64,000 bases of DNA from Bacteroidales bacterium (GTDB taxonomy: Bacteria > Bacteroidota > Bacteroidia > Bacteroidales > F082): NCBI GenBank assembly GCA_017553625.1, contig JAFZKP010000047.1:186001-250000 (forward strand). Reading direction: 5' to 3'. The position numbers and the translations under genes are program-made. Every line of letters starts with the position of its first letter. Position 1 is the first letter of the stretch. Positions 31,475-41,195 of this stretch are shown here, one piece after another. Below the pieces are notes generated by a model, which ran no database searches, was not told where the DNA came from, and saw nothing but the letters and a program-made list of their open reading frames with translations.

Positions 31475-34400
31475 ATGAGTTTATATAGAACATCCGTAAA
31501 TCATCCGGTAACGGTATCCCTGGTTTTCATCACGATTGCCATTCTGGGTGTTTTCGCACTGTCGAAATTGTCAATCAACCTCTTCCCTGACATGGGAACG
31601 AACTCAATCATGGTGATGACATCTTATTCTGGAGCCAGTGCGGAAGATATCGAGACGAACATCACCAAGACACTGGAGAACACTCTCAACGGTGTCAGTG
31701 ATTTGAAGCACCTCTCGTCATCGTCAAAGGAAAACGTCTCCGTCATCACTCTTCAATTCGAGTATGGCATCGACATTGAAGACGCCACAAACAACGTCCG
31801 CGACAAACTCGACATGGTCAGGCAATATCTTCCTGACGGCGCCGGAAACCCGACCATCTTCAAATTCAGCATGGAGGACATCCCTGTCATGTTCCTTTCC
31901 GTGACAGCTGAAGAAAGCCTGTCGGGCCTCGACAAAATCCTTGACGACAAACTGACAACCCCGTTGGCACGTGTGGCAGGCGTGGGCACAGTATCAGTCT
32001 CCGGCGCACCGAAACGTGAGATTCAGGTGTTCGTCGACCCTAACAAACTCGAAGCATACAACATCACCGTTGAACAGATTTCCCAAGCATTGGCCTACGA
32101 AAACCGGAACACACCTGCCGGAAACATTGATATCGGCTCAAACACCTACGCCGTCCGCGTGGAGAAAGAGTTCAAATCAGCAAAAGAGATGCTTGACGTC
32201 GTGGTCGGAATATTCCAAGGCACTCCAATTTATCTTAAAGATGTGGCAAGAGTCAACGACGGCGAGCAGGAACGTCTGCAGAAGGTATTCTCCAACAAGA
32301 TTCAGGGTGCCATGGTGACAATCCAGAAACAAAGCGACGCCAACTCGGTGAAGGTTTGTAACGGCATCAAAAAGGAACTTGAAAAAATCAAGAAAACACT
32401 GCCTTCTGACATCAAAGTCAACATGATTAATGATACCAGTGAAAGTATTGTCAACACCATCGACTCATTGAAAGAGACTATCTTCATCACTTTCATCGTG
32501 GTTATGTTGGTTGTGTTCATCTTCCTCGGCAGATGGAGAGCCACCGTCATCATCGTGCTTTCAATTCCTATTTCACTTGTAGCATCTGTCGTTTACCTTT
32601 TCGCAACAGGTAACACATTGAATATCATATCAATGAGTGCTTTGACAATCGCAATTGGCATGGTCGTCGACGACGCTATTGTGGTTTTGGAGAACATCAC
32701 ATCGCACATCGACAAAGGTGCGAAACCGAAAGAAGCTGCGGTGCATGCCACCCAGGAAGTGTCAATTTCAGTTATCGCCTCCACCCTCACCATGTTGGCG
32801 GTGTTCCTGCCTCTCACCATGGTCAACGGCACTGTTGGCGTGTTCTTCCATCAGCTCGGCTGGATTGTCAGTATCATCATGATTGTTTCAACGTCAGCTG
32901 CTCTGACACTTGTCCCGATGATGTGTTCAAAATTACTTGGGACAAAGCAGTCAATACATGCCTGGCATAAAATAGTATTCACACCTATTAATAAAGGTCT
33001 CGACGCGTTAGGACGCGGATATGGTCGTCTCATCAACTGGGCGGTCACACATCGTGCCCTTACAGTTATCATCGCCGTCGTTATCTTTGCCGTGACAATA
33101 TTAACGACCATGCCTGGAATGAAAACCGAATACATGCCGAGCATGGACCAAGGCCGTCTGACAGTCAACATTGAAATGCCTGTTGGTACTCAGGAAGATA
33201 TTACCGGACAGCTTGGCGCGGAACTCGCCGACAAATACATGCGCGAGATTCCTGAAATCCTGGTTATGAACTATCGTTACGGTGTCGCCGATGAAGACAA
33301 CGCCTTCGCATCCATGCAAAGCAACGGCACACACGTCCTCTCTATGAGAATCAACCTCGGAAGCAAAGAGAATCGTAAGAGAAGCTGCCAAGAGATTGCG
33401 GAATATATCCGTAAAGACTTGAAAAACAACGCTGTTATCAAAAAATACAACGTCACTGAAGGACGAGGTATGGGTTCAACATCAAGCGTGTCAGTTGAGA
33501 TTTACGGATACGACTTTAACATATCAGACAGAATCGCAAAAGAAATTGCCGCCGACATGAAAGAATGCGACGAGATTTCACAGGTTCTCATCAGCCGTGA
33601 CGAATACAGCCCTGAAATCCATGTCGATTTCGACCGTGAGAAACTGATGCTCAACGGCATCAACATAACAACCGCATCACAATACGTAAGAAACCGCATC
33701 AACGGCTCTGTCATGTCGTATTTCCGCGAAGACGGCGAGGAATACAACATCCGTGTGCGTTACGCACCTGAATTCAGGACTGGCGTTGAAAACATCGAAA
33801 ATATCGTGCTTTACGGCTCATCAGGACAGGCGGTACGCCTAAGCGAAGTCGCTAAGATTGTGGAAGGCCGCACCCCTCCTACCATTGAGCGTAAAGACCG
33901 TGAGCGTATCGTCACCATCACTGGTATTGTATCAAAAGGTTATGCACTTAGCGATGCTGTGGCTGTCTCTGAAAAATGTATCGACAAGGCGGAGATACCT
34001 GCAGAGTTCATGGTAAAAATCGCCGGTGATTATGAAGACCAGCAGGATGCCTTTAAAGACATGTTCACTCTCATATTCCTTATCATCATCTTGGTTTACG
34101 TTGTCATGGCATCACAGTTCGAGTCATTGCTCGACCCGTTTGTCATCATGTTCTCGGTACCTTTCGCCATCACAGGCGTACTTATCGGATTGAGAGTCAA
34201 CGGTATGGCACTCGGTGTCATGGCACTTATCGGCGTTATGATTTTGATGGGTATCGTTGTGAAAAACGGTATTGTGCTTATCGATTACACCAGATTGTGC
34301 CTTGAACGCGGCATGGGTGTCAACGAGTCTGTCGTCACAGCATCACGCCAACGTCTTCGTCCTATTCTCATGACGACGCTCACAACAGTTCTCGGTATGC

Positions 34401-34576
34401 TGCCAATGGCATTCGGAAATGGCGAAGGCGCTGAGATGTGGAACGGACTCGGTGTGGTGGTGTCGTGGGGTCTGACAATTTCAACCCTCATCACTCTCGT
34501 GCTCATCCCGACATTGTACGCAATATTCATTTCAAGAAGAATCAGACGTAAAGAAAGAAAACTCGCAAGAATATGA
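31475..34576 (+). CDS. RND efflux pump inner-membrane subunit (AcrB/HAE1-like)
   Basis: A 1033-residue proton-driven transporter with the full 12-helix layout: helix 1 at residues 10-28, a large periplasmic loop, helices 2-6 with the proton-relay sequence IAIGMVVDDAIVVLENI (paired Asp near 400), a second loop, and helices 8-12 (GIVVKNGIVLIDY). The duplicated porter segments (LSGLDKILDDKLTTPLARVAGVG; MGSTSSVSVEIYGYD) fit drug rather than heavy-metal pumps. It forms a tripartite system with the two genes before it. Its stop overlaps the PII-like gene (ATGA). Confidence 0.95.
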   Translation: MSLYRTSVNHPVTVSLVFITIAILGVFALSKLSINLFPDMGTNSIMVMTSYSGASAEDIETNITKTLENTLNGVSDLKHLSSSSKENVSVITLQFEYGIDIEDATNNVRDKLDMVRQYLPDGAGNPTIFKFSMEDIPVMFLSVTAEESLSGLDKILDDKLTTPLARVAGVGTVSVSGAPKREIQVFVDPNKLEAYNITVEQISQALAYENRNTPAGNIDIGSNTYAVRVEKEFKSAKEMLDVVVGIFQGTPIYLKDVARVNDGEQERLQKVFSNKIQGAMVTIQKQSDANSVKVCNGIKKELEKIKKTLPSDIKVNMINDTSESIVNTIDSLKETIFITFIVVMLVVFIFLGRWRATVIIVLSIPISLVASVVYLFATGNTLNIISMSALTIAIGMVVDDAIVVLENITSHIDKGAKPKEAAVHATQEVSISVIASTLTMLAVFLPLTMVNGTVGVFFHQLGWIVSIIMIVSTSAALTLVPMMCSKLLGTKQSIHAWHKIVFTPINKGLDALGRGYGRLINWAVTHRALTVIIAVVIFAVTILTTMPGMKTEYMPSMDQGRLTVNIEMPVGTQEDITGQLGAELADKYMREIPEILVMNYRYGVADEDNAFASMQSNGTHVLSMRINLGSKENRKRSCQEIAEYIRKDLKNNAVIKKYNVTEGRGMGSTSSVSVEIYGYDFNISDRIAKEIAADMKECDEISQVLISRDEYSPEIHVDFDREKLMLNGINITTASQYVRNRINGSVMSYFREDGEEYNIRVRYAPEFRTGVENIENIVLYGSSGQAVRLSEVAKIVEGRTPPTIERKDRERIVTITGIVSKGYALSDAVAVSEKCIDKAEIPAEFMVKIAGDYEDQQDAFKDMFTLIFLIIILVYVVMASQFESLLDPFVIMFSVPFAITGVLIGLRVNGMALGVMALIGVMILMGIVVKNGIVLIDYTRLCLERGMGVNESVVTASRQRLRPILMTTLTTVLGMLPMAFGNGEGAEMWNGLGVVVSWGLTISTLITLVLIPTLYAIFISRRIRRKERKLARI

Positions 34577-34866
34577 CAGCAATATTCATCGCCTATAATC
34601 AGGCATATTATGAAGAAATCTCCGAACTCCTTGAAAAACAAGGAGTTCGCGGATTCACCAAATGGAATGAGATAACAGGAAGAGGCTCTGAGACTGGTGA
34701 GCCACACTACGGAACCCACACTTGGCCAACATTCAACGATGCCATGCTCACCTTCGTCGATGACGAAAAAGTGGACAGCATCATGAATTCACTCCATGAA
34801 CACGACCTAAAAACTCCTGAACTGGGTTTGAGAGCATTCTCTTGGAAAATCGATAAAACTGTTTAA
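34573..34866 (+). CDS. Small PII-like protein of the RND operon
   Basis: A 97-residue soluble protein whose ATG overlaps the RND pump stop. It has the beta-alpha-beta ferredoxin-like pattern of PII signalling proteins (MTAIFIAYNQAYYEEISELL, then MLTFVDDEKVDSIMNSLHEHD, then LGLRAFSWKIDKTV) and a middle loop GRGSETGEPHYGTHTWP where PII proteins hold their T-loop. Similar small proteins are found at the ends of some RND operons and may sense the pump's state or a ligand. No ligand can be assigned. Only 3 bases separate its stop from that of galM. Confidence 0.7.
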   Translation: MTAIFIAYNQAYYEEISELLEKQGVRGFTKWNEITGRGSETGEPHYGTHTWPTFNDAMLTFVDDEKVDSIMNSLHEHDLKTPELGLRAFSWKIDKTV

Positions 34867-34869
34867 GAA

Positions 34870-36006
34870 TTATTTCTTTCTCGGCTTTTTCACGCCAAAT
34901 CTGTAAATACAGGTGTGATGATATTCTTCCCCTGGTCTTAACACCACACTCGGGAAGTTTTCTTGGTTGGGAGAATCAGGAAACATCTGTGTTTCAAGGG
35001 CAAAAGACTCATGTGTACGCAACGGCTTGCCATATTTTCCCATAGTTTTCCCGTCAAAGAAATTACCACTGTAGAACTGCATTCCAGGCTGGTCAGTAAA
35101 AACCTCCATCACCCTACCCGACTCTGGTTCAAGAACCGATGCCGCAAAACCCATCTCACCAATAGGTTTGTTCAACACCCAGTTAAAATCATAACCATTG
35201 CCATTAGCCATTTGAGGATGATAAACATTGAAGTCCTTACCTATAGCCTTGCTTTGCATGAAATCCATCGGAGTGTCTTTTACAGAAATGAGTCTTCCTG
35301 TCGGAACAAGATTCTTGTCAACAACAGTGATAAGTTTTCCATTTATTCTAAGCAAATGGTCAAATATTGAACCATTACCCTCGCCTTTCAAATTGAAAAA
35401 CGAATGATGTGAAAGGTTGCAGACTGTTGGAGCATCTGTCGTTGCCAAATAATCAACACGGAACTCATTATCAGGAGTTAGAGTGTAAGTCATTGTGATG
35501 TCAAGATTTCCAGGGAAGCCATCCATTCCATCAGGTAATACTGTATGAAGGACAATCGCATTATCAGTTACTGATTTCACATCCCATACGACTCGGTCAA
35601 CACCAAACTCTCCACCGTGAAGAGTGTTTTCACCGGCATTTTTATAAAGCTCGTATTTCTTTCCGTCAAGCGTAAACGACCCGCCTCCGATTCTGTTGGC
35701 ACAACGACCGACAACTGCTCCAAGGTATCTCTCACCTTTATTATTAATATATCGGTCAATATTGTCATAACCGAGAACAATATCATCATAACTACCTTTA
35801 AAATCTGGCATCCACAACGACACGACACGTCCACCGTAATTCGTCACCTGCATTGTAAGAAAACCGTTTTTCAAAGTGTAGAGAGACACTTTCTTACCAT
35901 CAACCTCAGTATTGAAATCATTGACATTCATAAGTTTAACTTCATTTTTCTTTGTACAACCAATAAAAAACATAGCGCAAAGCGCAAAAATCAAAAACCT
36001 TTTCAT
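34870..36006 (-). CDS. galM: Galactose mutarotase (aldose 1-epimerase), lipoprotein
   Basis: A 378-residue enzyme that interconverts alpha and beta anomers of aldoses. It begins with a lipoprotein signal, MKRFLIFALCAMFFIGC, so it is probably anchored in the envelope. Conserved motifs are GAVVGRCANRIGGG, NTLHGG, CNLSHHSFFNLKG with the catalytic His, NGYDFNWVL and FALETQMFPDSPN with the catalytic Glu. No sugar-uptake genes adjoin it. Its promoter diverges from that of the hybrid kinase gene. Confidence 0.92.
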   Translation of the reverse strand: MKRFLIFALCAMFFIGCTKKNEVKLMNVNDFNTEVDGKKVSLYTLKNGFLTMQVTNYGGRVVSLWMPDFKGSYDDIVLGYDNIDRYINNKGERYLGAVVGRCANRIGGGSFTLDGKKYELYKNAGENTLHGGEFGVDRVVWDVKSVTDNAIVLHTVLPDGMDGFPGNLDITMTYTLTPDNEFRVDYLATTDAPTVCNLSHHSFFNLKGEGNGSIFDHLLRINGKLITVVDKNLVPTGRLISVKDTPMDFMQSKAIGKDFNVYHPQMANGNGYDFNWVLNKPIGEMGFAASVLEPESGRVMEVFTDQPGMQFYSGNFFDGKTMGKYGKPLRTHESFALETQMFPDSPNQENFPSVVLRPGEEYHHTCIYRFGVKKPRKK

Positions 36007-36025
36007 AATTTTTTAATTAATAGTG

Positions 36026-36073
36026 CAAAATTACAAAATATTTCTGACACAAACTATTTTTTTAGTAATTTTG
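36026..36073. promoter_or_regulatory. Divergent promoters for galM and the hybrid kinase
   Basis: TAATTTTG on the minus strand (36033-36026), 19 bases before the galM ATG, and TAATTTTG on the plus strand (36066-36073), only 5 bases before the kinase ATG at 36079. The plus-strand spacing predicts a leaderless or nearly leaderless message. Confidence 0.6.
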
Positions 36074-36078
36074 TCTCG

Positions 36079-38538
36079 ATGAGAGAAGTTAAATTCATAA
36101 GGAAACACTATGAAAGACGCGTTCGTTGGGAAGCATTGGTGATCTATGTTTTGGCAATAATTATCTGCGCTTTCGTTATCCATTACATCTCTAATCTAAA
36201 AAAATCAATTATAAATCAACGAGTTACCATTGACCGTAACGAGATGGTTCTCAATTTTACAAATGAGCTCATTCAAAATGTTAACGAGGCGCAATCACAT
36301 GCCCAACTTTATACAATTTCAGGAAATCCCGAACATCTGATTAAGTTCAACGAGAATCTGCAAATGACATCGTCGATAAAAGACTCCATCATCTGTTATT
36401 CTGACAACGATGACAAAAACAAACAGATTTTGAATGACATCGTCGTGCTTTTAGATCGTAAAGAAAACATTATCAAAGAGATAACCCATCAATATGATAT
36501 TTTTAACCCATACGACGAGATAAATAAAATCCTTTCCAACTACAAGCCGAAAGAGAAAACAACGAAAATCGTAGCTGTCACGAAGCAAGACACCATTTAT
36601 ATTAAAGGTGACAAAAAGAGTTTTTTCCAACGTGTTTTTTCTTCTGAAATCCCACGCGACAGTGTCATTTTTGTGACTACTACAACCTACGACACCATCA
36701 CGGAGGAGACGCCTGCCAGTAAAATCGACATAATGGAAGGCATCAAGATATACACCGACAAGGGCAAACAGGAATATCTTGCACGACTGAAAGAGATTGA
36801 AAATCAATACCAAAGCTTCATAAAATCCGACCAGGAAATTTCAGAGGAGATTTCGGGACTTCTCATCGCACTTCATAAGCAAACCCTGACTTCCGTTATG
36901 ATTGCCATCCAAAAAAGCGAGTCGGTCATCCAGCGCAACTTGGATTACTCCATTTATGGCGGCACAATTGCATTGTTTTGTATCATGCTCTTTATCTTCC
37001 TGATTTTCAAAGATATAAAAAGAGTTTCAAGAGCCAGAAAAGCAATGGAGGAAGCCCAGAAACGCACTGAAGAGATTATGGAAAGCCGCCACAAACTGCT
37101 TCTTTCCGTGTCACACGACATCAAGGCGCCGCTATCTTCGGTAATCGGTTACATCGAGTTGATGTTAATGGAACAGCATAACAACGAAGACATCCAACGG
37201 CTTAAATCAATGAAGTATTCATCGCAGCACATACTTTCACTTCTTTCAAATCTTCTTGATTTCTCAAGTCTTGAACAAGGAAAGCAGTTCATCAAGCGTG
37301 CTGACTTCAATGTTTCCGAACTCTGCGACCAGATTGCAACCATGTTCAAGCCAATCGCAGAAAACAAACAACTTAAGTTTTTCTATCATAAAAACATATC
37401 CGACGACTTATACATCAACTCCGATGCACTGAAAATCAAACAAGTTGCGAGCAATATCATATCAAACGCATTAAAATACACCATCGAAGGCGAAGTGCAT
37501 TTTGGTGTGTATCTGATAAACAACAAATTGGTTTTCAACGTATTGGATCAGGGAATTGGCATCCCGACTGAAAAAATTGACGAGCTTTTCAAGCCTTTTA
37601 GCAAAGCCGAAAACAACACAGGTCTCGCCGAAGGAAATGGTTTCGGACTTTTCGTTGTCAAAGGCCTTCTTGAACTTCTTGGTGGAAACCTTAAAGTGAT
37701 GTCAGAACTTGAAAAAGGAAGCCACTTTGAGATTTCAATTCCAGTGAAAGTCGTTGAAAAGAATGAGGTCAAAGAACAAAATAGCACTGACAATCAAATT
37801 ATTACGACAAAAAAGAAGCTCAACATCCTTCTTATCGACGACGACAACAGTCTGCTTGCCGTTATAAGCGCAATGTTGAAAAAGATTGGACATTCTTCCG
37901 ACATCTGCCGTTCATATATCGAGTTCAACAAGTACATCAACGAACTCGACAAATACGACATGATTCTGACCGACCGCGAAATGGGCACTTTCTCCGGCAA
38001 TGATGTCATGAAGACAATAAAAGCCGTTGACAAGGAGAAGAAAATCATCCTGATGACTGCCAGCGATGAATATTCCGAGAGATTCGCCATCACTGAAGGC
38101 TTCGACGGATATATCAAAAAACCATTCAGCATCAAAGATCTGGCTCTTCTTTTAAATGACAACTGGGTTGAAGACGATTGTCAGAAATGTGAGTTCAACG
38201 ACGATTTCCCTCAGCTCTGCACCATGTTTGACAACGACAGCAATGCCATCCGCGACATCTTGCAGACTTTTGTCAAGTCCACTTCCGATAATCTCGTCAC
38301 GCTCAACGATGCCATCACCGAGCATGATTTTGCAAAAGCACAGTCTGTCTGCCATAAAATGCGTCCGATGTTCATACAACTGGAGCAGAAATCCGCCGAC
38401 TATCTCACAGAGATGGACAGCCGCCACGGTCAGGACTCCTCCACCCTGCCGGATTGGGAAGAAAAAGGCATCGAATTCATGAATCAATCCGATGCCCTTT
38501 TGGCGATGCTCGCCGAGAAATATGATATTTCCGATTAG
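36079..38538 (+). CDS. Hybrid sensor histidine kinase with receiver and Hpt domains
   Basis: An 819-residue membrane sensor kinase. Order: membrane helix 17-37; a helical extracytoplasmic sensor region 40-290; membrane helix about 293-311; HisKA with phospho-His346 (SVSHDIKAPLSS); HATPase (DQGIGIPTEKI; GFGLFVVKG); receiver domain about 582-695 with Asp632 (LTDREM); and a C-terminal Hpt domain with His759 (VCHKMRPMF). This is a BarA/ArcB-like phosphorelay within one chain. No partner response regulator is adjacent. The start at 36079 fits the first membrane helix; the frame is open further upstream, antisense to galM, but that part is not needed. Its stop overlaps the typA stop by 4 bases. Confidence 0.9.
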   Translation: MREVKFIRKHYERRVRWEALVIYVLAIIICAFVIHYISNLKKSIINQRVTIDRNEMVLNFTNELIQNVNEAQSHAQLYTISGNPEHLIKFNENLQMTSSIKDSIICYSDNDDKNKQILNDIVVLLDRKENIIKEITHQYDIFNPYDEINKILSNYKPKEKTTKIVAVTKQDTIYIKGDKKSFFQRVFSSEIPRDSVIFVTTTTYDTITEETPASKIDIMEGIKIYTDKGKQEYLARLKEIENQYQSFIKSDQEISEEISGLLIALHKQTLTSVMIAIQKSESVIQRNLDYSIYGGTIALFCIMLFIFLIFKDIKRVSRARKAMEEAQKRTEEIMESRHKLLLSVSHDIKAPLSSVIGYIELMLMEQHNNEDIQRLKSMKYSSQHILSLLSNLLDFSSLEQGKQFIKRADFNVSELCDQIATMFKPIAENKQLKFFYHKNISDDLYINSDALKIKQVASNIISNALKYTIEGEVHFGVYLINNKLVFNVLDQGIGIPTEKIDELFKPFSKAENNTGLAEGNGFGLFVVKGLLELLGGNLKVMSELEKGSHFEISIPVKVVEKNEVKEQNSTDNQIITTKKKLNILLIDDDNSLLAVISAMLKKIGHSSDICRSYIEFNKYINELDKYDMILTDREMGTFSGNDVMKTIKAVDKEKKIILMTASDEYSERFAITEGFDGYIKKPFSIKDLALLLNDNWVEDDCQKCEFNDDFPQLCTMFDNDSNAIRDILQTFVKSTSDNLVTLNDAITEHDFAKAQSVCHKMRPMFIQLEQKSADYLTEMDSRHGQDSSTLPDWEEKGIEFMNQSDALLAMLAEKYDISD

Positions 38539-40355
38539 TCGCTCACTTCCTCGCTGTGTCTGCCGCTTCTCTTCCTCTCAATCTCATCAAGTATGATTTT
38601 CCTCAAACGCAGACTCTTTGGAGTGACTTCAAGATATTCGTCGTCGCGAATGTATTCCATATATTCCTCTAGCGACATTCTTACTGGCGGGATAAGCACA
38701 ATCTTATCGTCCGAACCAGAAGCACGGACGTTGGTCAGATGCTTTGTCTTATTGATATTCAACACAATATCGTTCGCGCGTGTGTTCTCGCCAATGACTT
38801 CGCCCATGTAAACGTCTTCATTCGGCATGACAAAGAACTTGCCGCGGTCTTGAAGTTTCCACAATGCGTAAGGCACAGCCGTTCCGGTCTCCATTGCGAT
38901 AAGCGCACCAACCTCGTGAGTGTCCATCTCTCCTTTCCACGGCTCGTAATCCTTGAAACGGTGCGACATCACCGCTTCGCCTTCGGTTGCAGTGAGCATT
39001 GCGCTTCTCAATCCGATAAGACCTCTCGCTGGAATATCAAAATCAAGATTCATACGGTCGCCTTTAGGAGACATGTTTGTCATCTCACCCTTGTGCTGTG
39101 ATGCCAGTTCAATGACGCGACCGGCAAAATTCTCAGGAACCTGCACGTTCATAACCTCAATAGGTTCGCACTTCTTGCCGTCGATTTCCTTCAAAAGCAC
39201 CTTCGGCTGTCCAATCTGGAACTCATAACCCTCACGGCGCATCGTCTCAACAAGGATACTGAGGTGAAGGATACCACGACCATAAACCATCAAGGAATCA
39301 GGTGAATCCGTGTCTTCAACCTTCAAAGCGAGATTCTTCTCCGTCTCTCTGTAAAGACGCTCGCGCAAATGGCGTGATGTCACAAATTTTCCTTCTCTTC
39401 CAAAGAATGGAGAGTTGTTGATTGTGAACAACATGCTCATTGTAGGCTCATCGACATGAATTGGAGGCAGAGCTTCCGGATTCTCAAAGTCAGCGACAGT
39501 ATCACCGATTTCAAAGTTCTCGAGACCCATCAAAGCAACAATATCACCTGCCATTACAGGCTTTTTCGTTCTCTCTTTGCCAAGACCTTCAAATGTGTAA
39601 AGTTCCTTAATCTGGTTTTTCTCAATCGTACCGTCACGTTTCACCAACGACACATTCATACCAGCCTGAAGGATACCGCGTTTCAGACGCCCCACTGCGA
39701 TACGGCCCACATACGAGCTGTAATCAAGTGATGTGATAAGCATCTGCGGTGTTCCCTCTTCATATTTAGCTTCTGGAATCGTGTTGATAATCACATCCAA
39801 AAGATAAGAGACATCGTTTGTCACATGTGTCCAGTGATCTGACATCCAACCCTGCTTTGACGAACCGAAAACTGTAGGAAAATCAAGCTGGTCGTCGGTT
39901 GCGCCGAGGTTATACATCAGGTCAAAGACAGCTTCCTGGGTCTCTTCAGGTGTACAGTTCGGCTTGTCAACCTTATTAACAACCACGATTGGTTTCAGTC
40001 CGAGTTGGATTGCCTTCTCAAGCACGAAACGTGTCTGAGGCATCGGACCTTCAAAAGCGTCAACCAAAAGGAGAACGCCGTCTGCCATATTCAAAACACG
40101 CTCCACCTCGCCACCGAAATCACTGTGACCAGGAGTATCTATAATGTTGATTTTAACATCTTTATATCTAACGGAAACATTTTTAGACAAGATAGTGATA
40201 CCTCTTTCACGCTCAAGGTCATTGTTATCCAAAATCAGATCCCCATTATCCTTATCCTCCCTAAACAATTTGGACTGGTACAAAATTCTGTCCACCAAAG
40301 TTGTCTTTCCATGGTCAACGTGTGCGATAATCGCAACGTTACGAATACTTGTCAT
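38535..40355 (-). CDS. typA: Ribosome-associated GTPase TypA/BipA
   Basis: A 606-residue translational GTPase related to EF-G that helps ribosome assembly and stress adaptation. The G motifs are clear: G1 AHVDHGKTTL, G2 RERGITILSKN, G3 DTPGHSDF and G4 NKVDKP. EF-G-like beta-barrel and alpha-beta domains follow (GRVIELASQHKGEMTNM; ARGLIGLRSAMLTATEG). It lies 34 bases downstream of the barrel gene of the surface cassette on the same strand, with no terminator between, so read-through transcription is possible. It converges on the kinase gene with overlapping stops. Confidence 0.95.
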   Translation of the reverse strand: MTSIRNVAIIAHVDHGKTTLVDRILYQSKLFREDKDNGDLILDNNDLERERGITILSKNVSVRYKDVKINIIDTPGHSDFGGEVERVLNMADGVLLLVDAFEGPMPQTRFVLEKAIQLGLKPIVVVNKVDKPNCTPEETQEAVFDLMYNLGATDDQLDFPTVFGSSKQGWMSDHWTHVTNDVSYLLDVIINTIPEAKYEEGTPQMLITSLDYSSYVGRIAVGRLKRGILQAGMNVSLVKRDGTIEKNQIKELYTFEGLGKERTKKPVMAGDIVALMGLENFEIGDTVADFENPEALPPIHVDEPTMSMLFTINNSPFFGREGKFVTSRHLRERLYRETEKNLALKVEDTDSPDSLMVYGRGILHLSILVETMRREGYEFQIGQPKVLLKEIDGKKCEPIEVMNVQVPENFAGRVIELASQHKGEMTNMSPKGDRMNLDFDIPARGLIGLRSAMLTATEGEAVMSHRFKDYEPWKGEMDTHEVGALIAMETGTAVPYALWKLQDRGKFFVMPNEDVYMGEVIGENTRANDIVLNINKTKHLTNVRASGSDDKIVLIPPVRMSLEEYMEYIRDDEYLEVTPKSLRLRKIILDEIERKRSGRHSEEVSD

Positions 40356-40389
40356 TTATTTAAATTAAATTTAATTGTTTATCAATCTT

Positions 40390-41184
40390 TTACCATCTGT
40401 TCGCTTTCCTGAAGGTGCTGCATGTGCCGGTATTGCGGTAGAAAGGCATACCTATACTTATCATAACCTCCAACCCTCTATTGAATCTATCACCGGTTAT
40501 GTTATACGCATTCACATTTTCTGCCACAGCAGACTCATCTTTCTCCATCTTAGAGAATGTATCTGTAAGACCGTAATTATAACCTGCCTCCAGTTTCAAA
40601 TACAATGCGGTCTGTGGCATGTAAACATCAAAACGGAATCCTAATCCAAACAACACGCTAACATTATATTCCTTCATGTTCGCACTACCTATCTCTATCT
40701 CCTGGTTTATTGCTGTCACACCATCCTGCTTCATGCTTATCTCTCCACCCAACACGTATCCGAAATCAGGCGCGACAAACACATACGGTTTGAATGAGCG
40801 CGACATAATCATATATAAATCAATCGGAACACGGAAATCCACACACCTTGAATTAATCTTGTAGTCCACATTAGTTGCATTATTTGTCTCATACGACACC
40901 ATACCGCCTCTTCCAATGTACATCAACTCTGGTGAAACAGACAACCATCTCGTTACCGGTATCTCCAGATACAATCCGAATGATGGTTTGATCGAATACG
41001 TCGAATTCAAATCCTTCAATTCTGTATCTGTATATGCCATTGTGGCATCGTTCACGCCAAACTTCACGCCCATTGACACAATCTTCGACAAGTTCACACG
41101 CCTGTCGTTACCGATTCGCATCTGTGCCTTCAAAACCCCGCCTGATACCAGGCATAATATTAGCAATATAATAGTCTTTCTCAT
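40390..41184 (-). CDS. Cassette copy B: outer-membrane beta-barrel protein
   Basis: A 264-residue outer-membrane barrel with a signal peptide ending GGVLKAQ near residue 21. The strand-rich mature part (SIKPSFGLYLEIPVTRWLSV, FKPYVFVAPDFGYVLGGEIS, GLGFRFDVYMP, GLEVMISIGMPFYR) fits the small PorT-like barrel group. It is the third gene of cassette B, 11 bases after the lipoprotein gene. It is very similar to the barrel at 44799-45584 over its whole length; both end in FRKxNRW. It may be the outer-membrane partner of the repeat protein encoded first in the cassette, by analogy with SprF-type partners of SprB-like adhesins. That role is inference. Confidence 0.8.
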   Translation of the reverse strand: MRKTIILLILCLVSGGVLKAQMRIGNDRRVNLSKIVSMGVKFGVNDATMAYTDTELKDLNSTYSIKPSFGLYLEIPVTRWLSVSPELMYIGRGGMVSYETNNATNVDYKINSRCVDFRVPIDLYMIMSRSFKPYVFVAPDFGYVLGGEISMKQDGVTAINQEIEIGSANMKEYNVSVLFGLGFRFDVYMPQTALYLKLEAGYNYGLTDTFSKMEKDESAVAENVNAYNITGDRFNRGLEVMISIGMPFYRNTGTCSTFRKANRW

Positions 41185-41195
41185 CTCTTATCTTT

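Noticed and set aside
35617-36078. N-terminal extension of the hybrid kinase frame by about 150 residues, antisense to galM
   Set aside because: The extension overlaps galM on the other strand, lacks a signal or domain, and crosses both promoters; ATG 36079 directly precedes the first membrane helix.
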